6,500 bases of DNA from an uncultured Clostridia bacterium (lineage in GTDB: Bacteria; Bacillota; Clostridia; Christensenellales; Aristaeellaceae), in NCBI GenBank assembly GCA_934647305.1, contig CAKUFI010000116.1, positions 1 through 6,500 of the forward strand, in the 5' to 3' direction. Positions 5,388 through 6,500 of this stretch are shown one piece after another. Under the pieces are notes generated by a model. It was given only the letters and a program-made list of their open reading frames with translations, searched no databases and was not told the origin of the DNA. The first letter of the stretch is position 1. Each line of letters starts with the position of its first letter. The position numbers and the translations under genes were made by a program.

Positions 5388-6362
5388 ATGGCGAACAACC
5401 TGCTTGAGGTGCGCGGCGTGAGCAAGATCTTCCGCATCGGCGGAATGCTGTCGCGCAAGAGGCTGACTGCGATCGACCAGGTTTCGCTCACGATCACGAA
5501 CGAGCGCCCGGTCATCCTGTCGATCGTCGGCGAGTCCGGCTGCGGCAAGTCCACCCTGTGCAAGATGATCCTTCGAATGCACAGGCCGGAAATGGGCGAC
5601 ATCGCGCTGAACGGAAAGCTCTATTCGGACAGGCGCGCGTATGACCCGCTGCAGTTCCGCCTGGACGTTCAGCCGATCTTTCAGAACCCCTATGAGTCCT
5701 TCTCCGCGCGCAAGACGGTAGACACGTACCTGTTCAACACGGCGCTGCGCCTGGGCATCTGCAAGACGCGCAGGGAGGCCGAGGCGCGCATCGACGAGGT
5801 GCTCAAGAGCGTCGGGCTTTCGCTTGCGGTGGTGAAGGGCAAGTATCCGACGCAGTTCTCCGGCGGCGAGCTGCAGCGCGTGTCGATTGCGCGTGCCCTG
5901 ATCACGCGCCCGAAGCTGATCGTGGCGGACGAGCCGGTGGCGGCGATCGACGCGTCGATGAAGATGAACATCGTCAACCTCTTCAAGGAGCTCAAGGACA
6001 AGTACAACGTGTCGTTCATCTACATCACCCACGACCTGTCCACCGCCTATTACGTTTCCGACTACATCGCGACGCTGTACCGCGGCTGCCTGATCGAATA
6101 CGGCCCGGCGAAGGAGATCATGGATCACCCCGCGCACCCGTATACCGAGCTGCTGATGAACGCGATCCCGCGCGTGGGCGACAAGTGGGACGAGAGCATG
6201 GTCATGCCCGACCTGGAGGAAAAGGAATACTCCATGACCTGCTGCAAATTCGCCGCGCGCTGTCCGTATGCCACGGATCGCTGTCGCCAGTCCCGCCCCC
6301 CCGAGACAACGCTTCCCAACGGCCGCAAGGTGCTCTGCTTCCGGGCGGAGTCCGGCGACTGA
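5388..6362 (+). CDS. ABC transporter ATP-binding protein, DppF/OppF type, with Fe-S-type C-terminal domain
   Basis: This 324-residue second ATPase should pair with ATPase 1. Its ATG directly abuts the TGA of ATPase 1 (no gap), and its Shine-Dalgarno AAGGAGGT (5373-5380) lies inside that gene, so translational coupling is likely. Motifs: Walker A GESGCGKST (48-56), Q-loop Q99 in IFQNPYESF, signature FSGGELQR (157-164), Walker B LIVADEP (177-183) with E182, D-loop AAID (185-188, where classic members have SALD), and switch H215 in YITHD. The C-terminal domain (HPYTELLMNAIPRVGD) has cysteines 286, 292, 299 and 317 in the same CX5CX6CX17C spacing as ATPase 1, with an extra C285. DEPVAAIDAS and ITHDLSTAYYVSD resemble the ATPases of Thermotoga-type oligosaccharide importers as I remember them. 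Both ATPases look catalytically competent. Confidence 0.93.
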   Translation: MANNLLEVRGVSKIFRIGGMLSRKRLTAIDQVSLTITNERPVILSIVGESGCGKSTLCKMILRMHRPEMGDIALNGKLYSDRRAYDPLQFRLDVQPIFQNPYESFSARKTVDTYLFNTALRLGICKTRREAEARIDEVLKSVGLSLAVVKGKYPTQFSGGELQRVSIARALITRPKLIVADEPVAAIDASMKMNIVNLFKELKDKYNVSFIYITHDLSTAYYVSDYIATLYRGCLIEYGPAKEIMDHPAHPYTELLMNAIPRVGDKWDESMVMPDLEEKEYSMTCCKFAARCPYATDRCRQSRPPETTLPNGRKVLCFRAESGD

Positions 6363-6378
6363 AGCTCCTGATTTTCCT

Positions 6379-6405
6379 GAGCCGCCCCCTGAAAAGGGGC
6401 GGCTC
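6379..6405 (+). terminator. GC-rich hairpin after the operon
   Basis: GAGCCGCCCC (6379-6388) pairs perfectly with GGGGCGGCTC (6396-6405) around CTGAAAA, starting 16 nt after the last stop codon. Position and stem suit an operon-end terminator, but no T-run follows (TCAGCTTG comes next), so it lacks half of the intrinsic terminator signature. It may act with the adjoining hairpin or only protect the 3' end. Confidence 0.55.
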
Positions 6406-6406
6406 T

Positions 6407-6435
6407 CAGCTTGTCAAAAAAGGTTTGACAAGCTG
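6407..6435. repeat. 12-bp perfect hairpin adjoining the first
   Basis: CAGCTTGTCAAA (6407-6418) pairs perfectly with TTTGACAAGCTG (6424-6435) around a 5-nt loop AAAGG. Only one base separates it from the preceding hairpin, so the two could stack coaxially in RNA. As a nearly symmetric 29-nt palindrome it is a good probe for an interspersed intergenic repeat. Confidence 0.75.
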
Positions 6436-6440
6436 GTGGA

Positions 6441-6459
6441 CGGGGAAGCAAGCTCCCCG
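6441..6459. repeat. Third hairpin of the downstream array
   Basis: CGGGGA (6441-6446) pairs with TCCCCG (6454-6459) around a 7-nt loop. Confidence 0.5.
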
Positions 6460-6473
6460 GCCAGGTGCCGCGC

Positions 6474-6492
6474 CTCAAATCTACGATTTGAG
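6474..6492. repeat. Fourth hairpin of the downstream array
   Basis: CTCAAATC (6474-6481) pairs perfectly with GATTTGAG (6485-6492) around a TAC loop. The array appears to continue past the window end. Confidence 0.6.
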
Positions 6493-6500
6493 CCGTCGGC

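Noticed and set aside
4386..6137. Long open frame of 583 codons on the - strand opposite the ATPase genes
   Set aside because: Same explanation: it covers parts of two ATPase genes with intact motifs and has an Arg/His/Leu/Ala/Val-rich composition and no domain I recognise. It is a composition by-product of high third-position GC.

Overview
The window is about 60% GC by eye. It holds one complete five-gene ABC importer operon on the + strand, of the dipeptide/oligopeptide (Dpp/Opp) type: a solute-binding protein (SBP), two permeases and two ATPases. Structured non-coding DNA lies on both sides. Strong AGGAGG-type ribosome binding sites, a consensus SigA-type promoter, TTG and GTG starts, and a GC-rich coding bias suggest a high-GC anaerobic member of the Firmicutes/Clostridia, of the kind common in gut metagenomes. 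That placement is inference; the window holds no marker gene.

Layout: 1-304 is a chain of seven consecutive inverted repeats (with an eighth, mutually exclusive one), very GC-rich from about 110 to 304. The last could terminate upstream transcription. The sequence turns AT-rich at 305-414. The promoter is TTGACA (415-420), 17 bp, TATAAT (438-443), with an extended -10 TG, followed by a leader of about 113 nt. The SBP gene is 563-2437. A 128-bp gap with a 13-bp hairpin (2470-2503) follows. Permease 1 (2566-3564), permease 2 (3577-4413), ATPase 1 (4416-5387) and ATPase 2 (5388-6362) are then packed with 0-12 nt between them. A second chain of four hairpins runs from 6379 to the window end.

How it works together: the exported SBP captures a ligand outside the membrane and delivers it to the permease heterodimer, and the two different ATPases drive import. 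The general family is annotated as peptide transport. However, several details resemble, as I remember them, the sub-branch that carries oligosaccharides in Thermotoga and archaea: the aromatic-rich SBP C-terminus, VPQAAQSVLNP in ATPase 1, and YITHDLSTAYYVSD with DEPVAAIDAS in ATPase 2. The substrate is therefore left open, with an oligosaccharide a serious candidate. No catabolic enzyme or regulator is present to settle it.

I do not see a wholly new protein system. The points most worth a second look are the multi-hairpin elements flanking the operon, the SBP signal peptide without a lipobox cysteine, the cysteine- and tryptophan-rich SBP, and the hairpin separating the SBP gene from the membrane genes.
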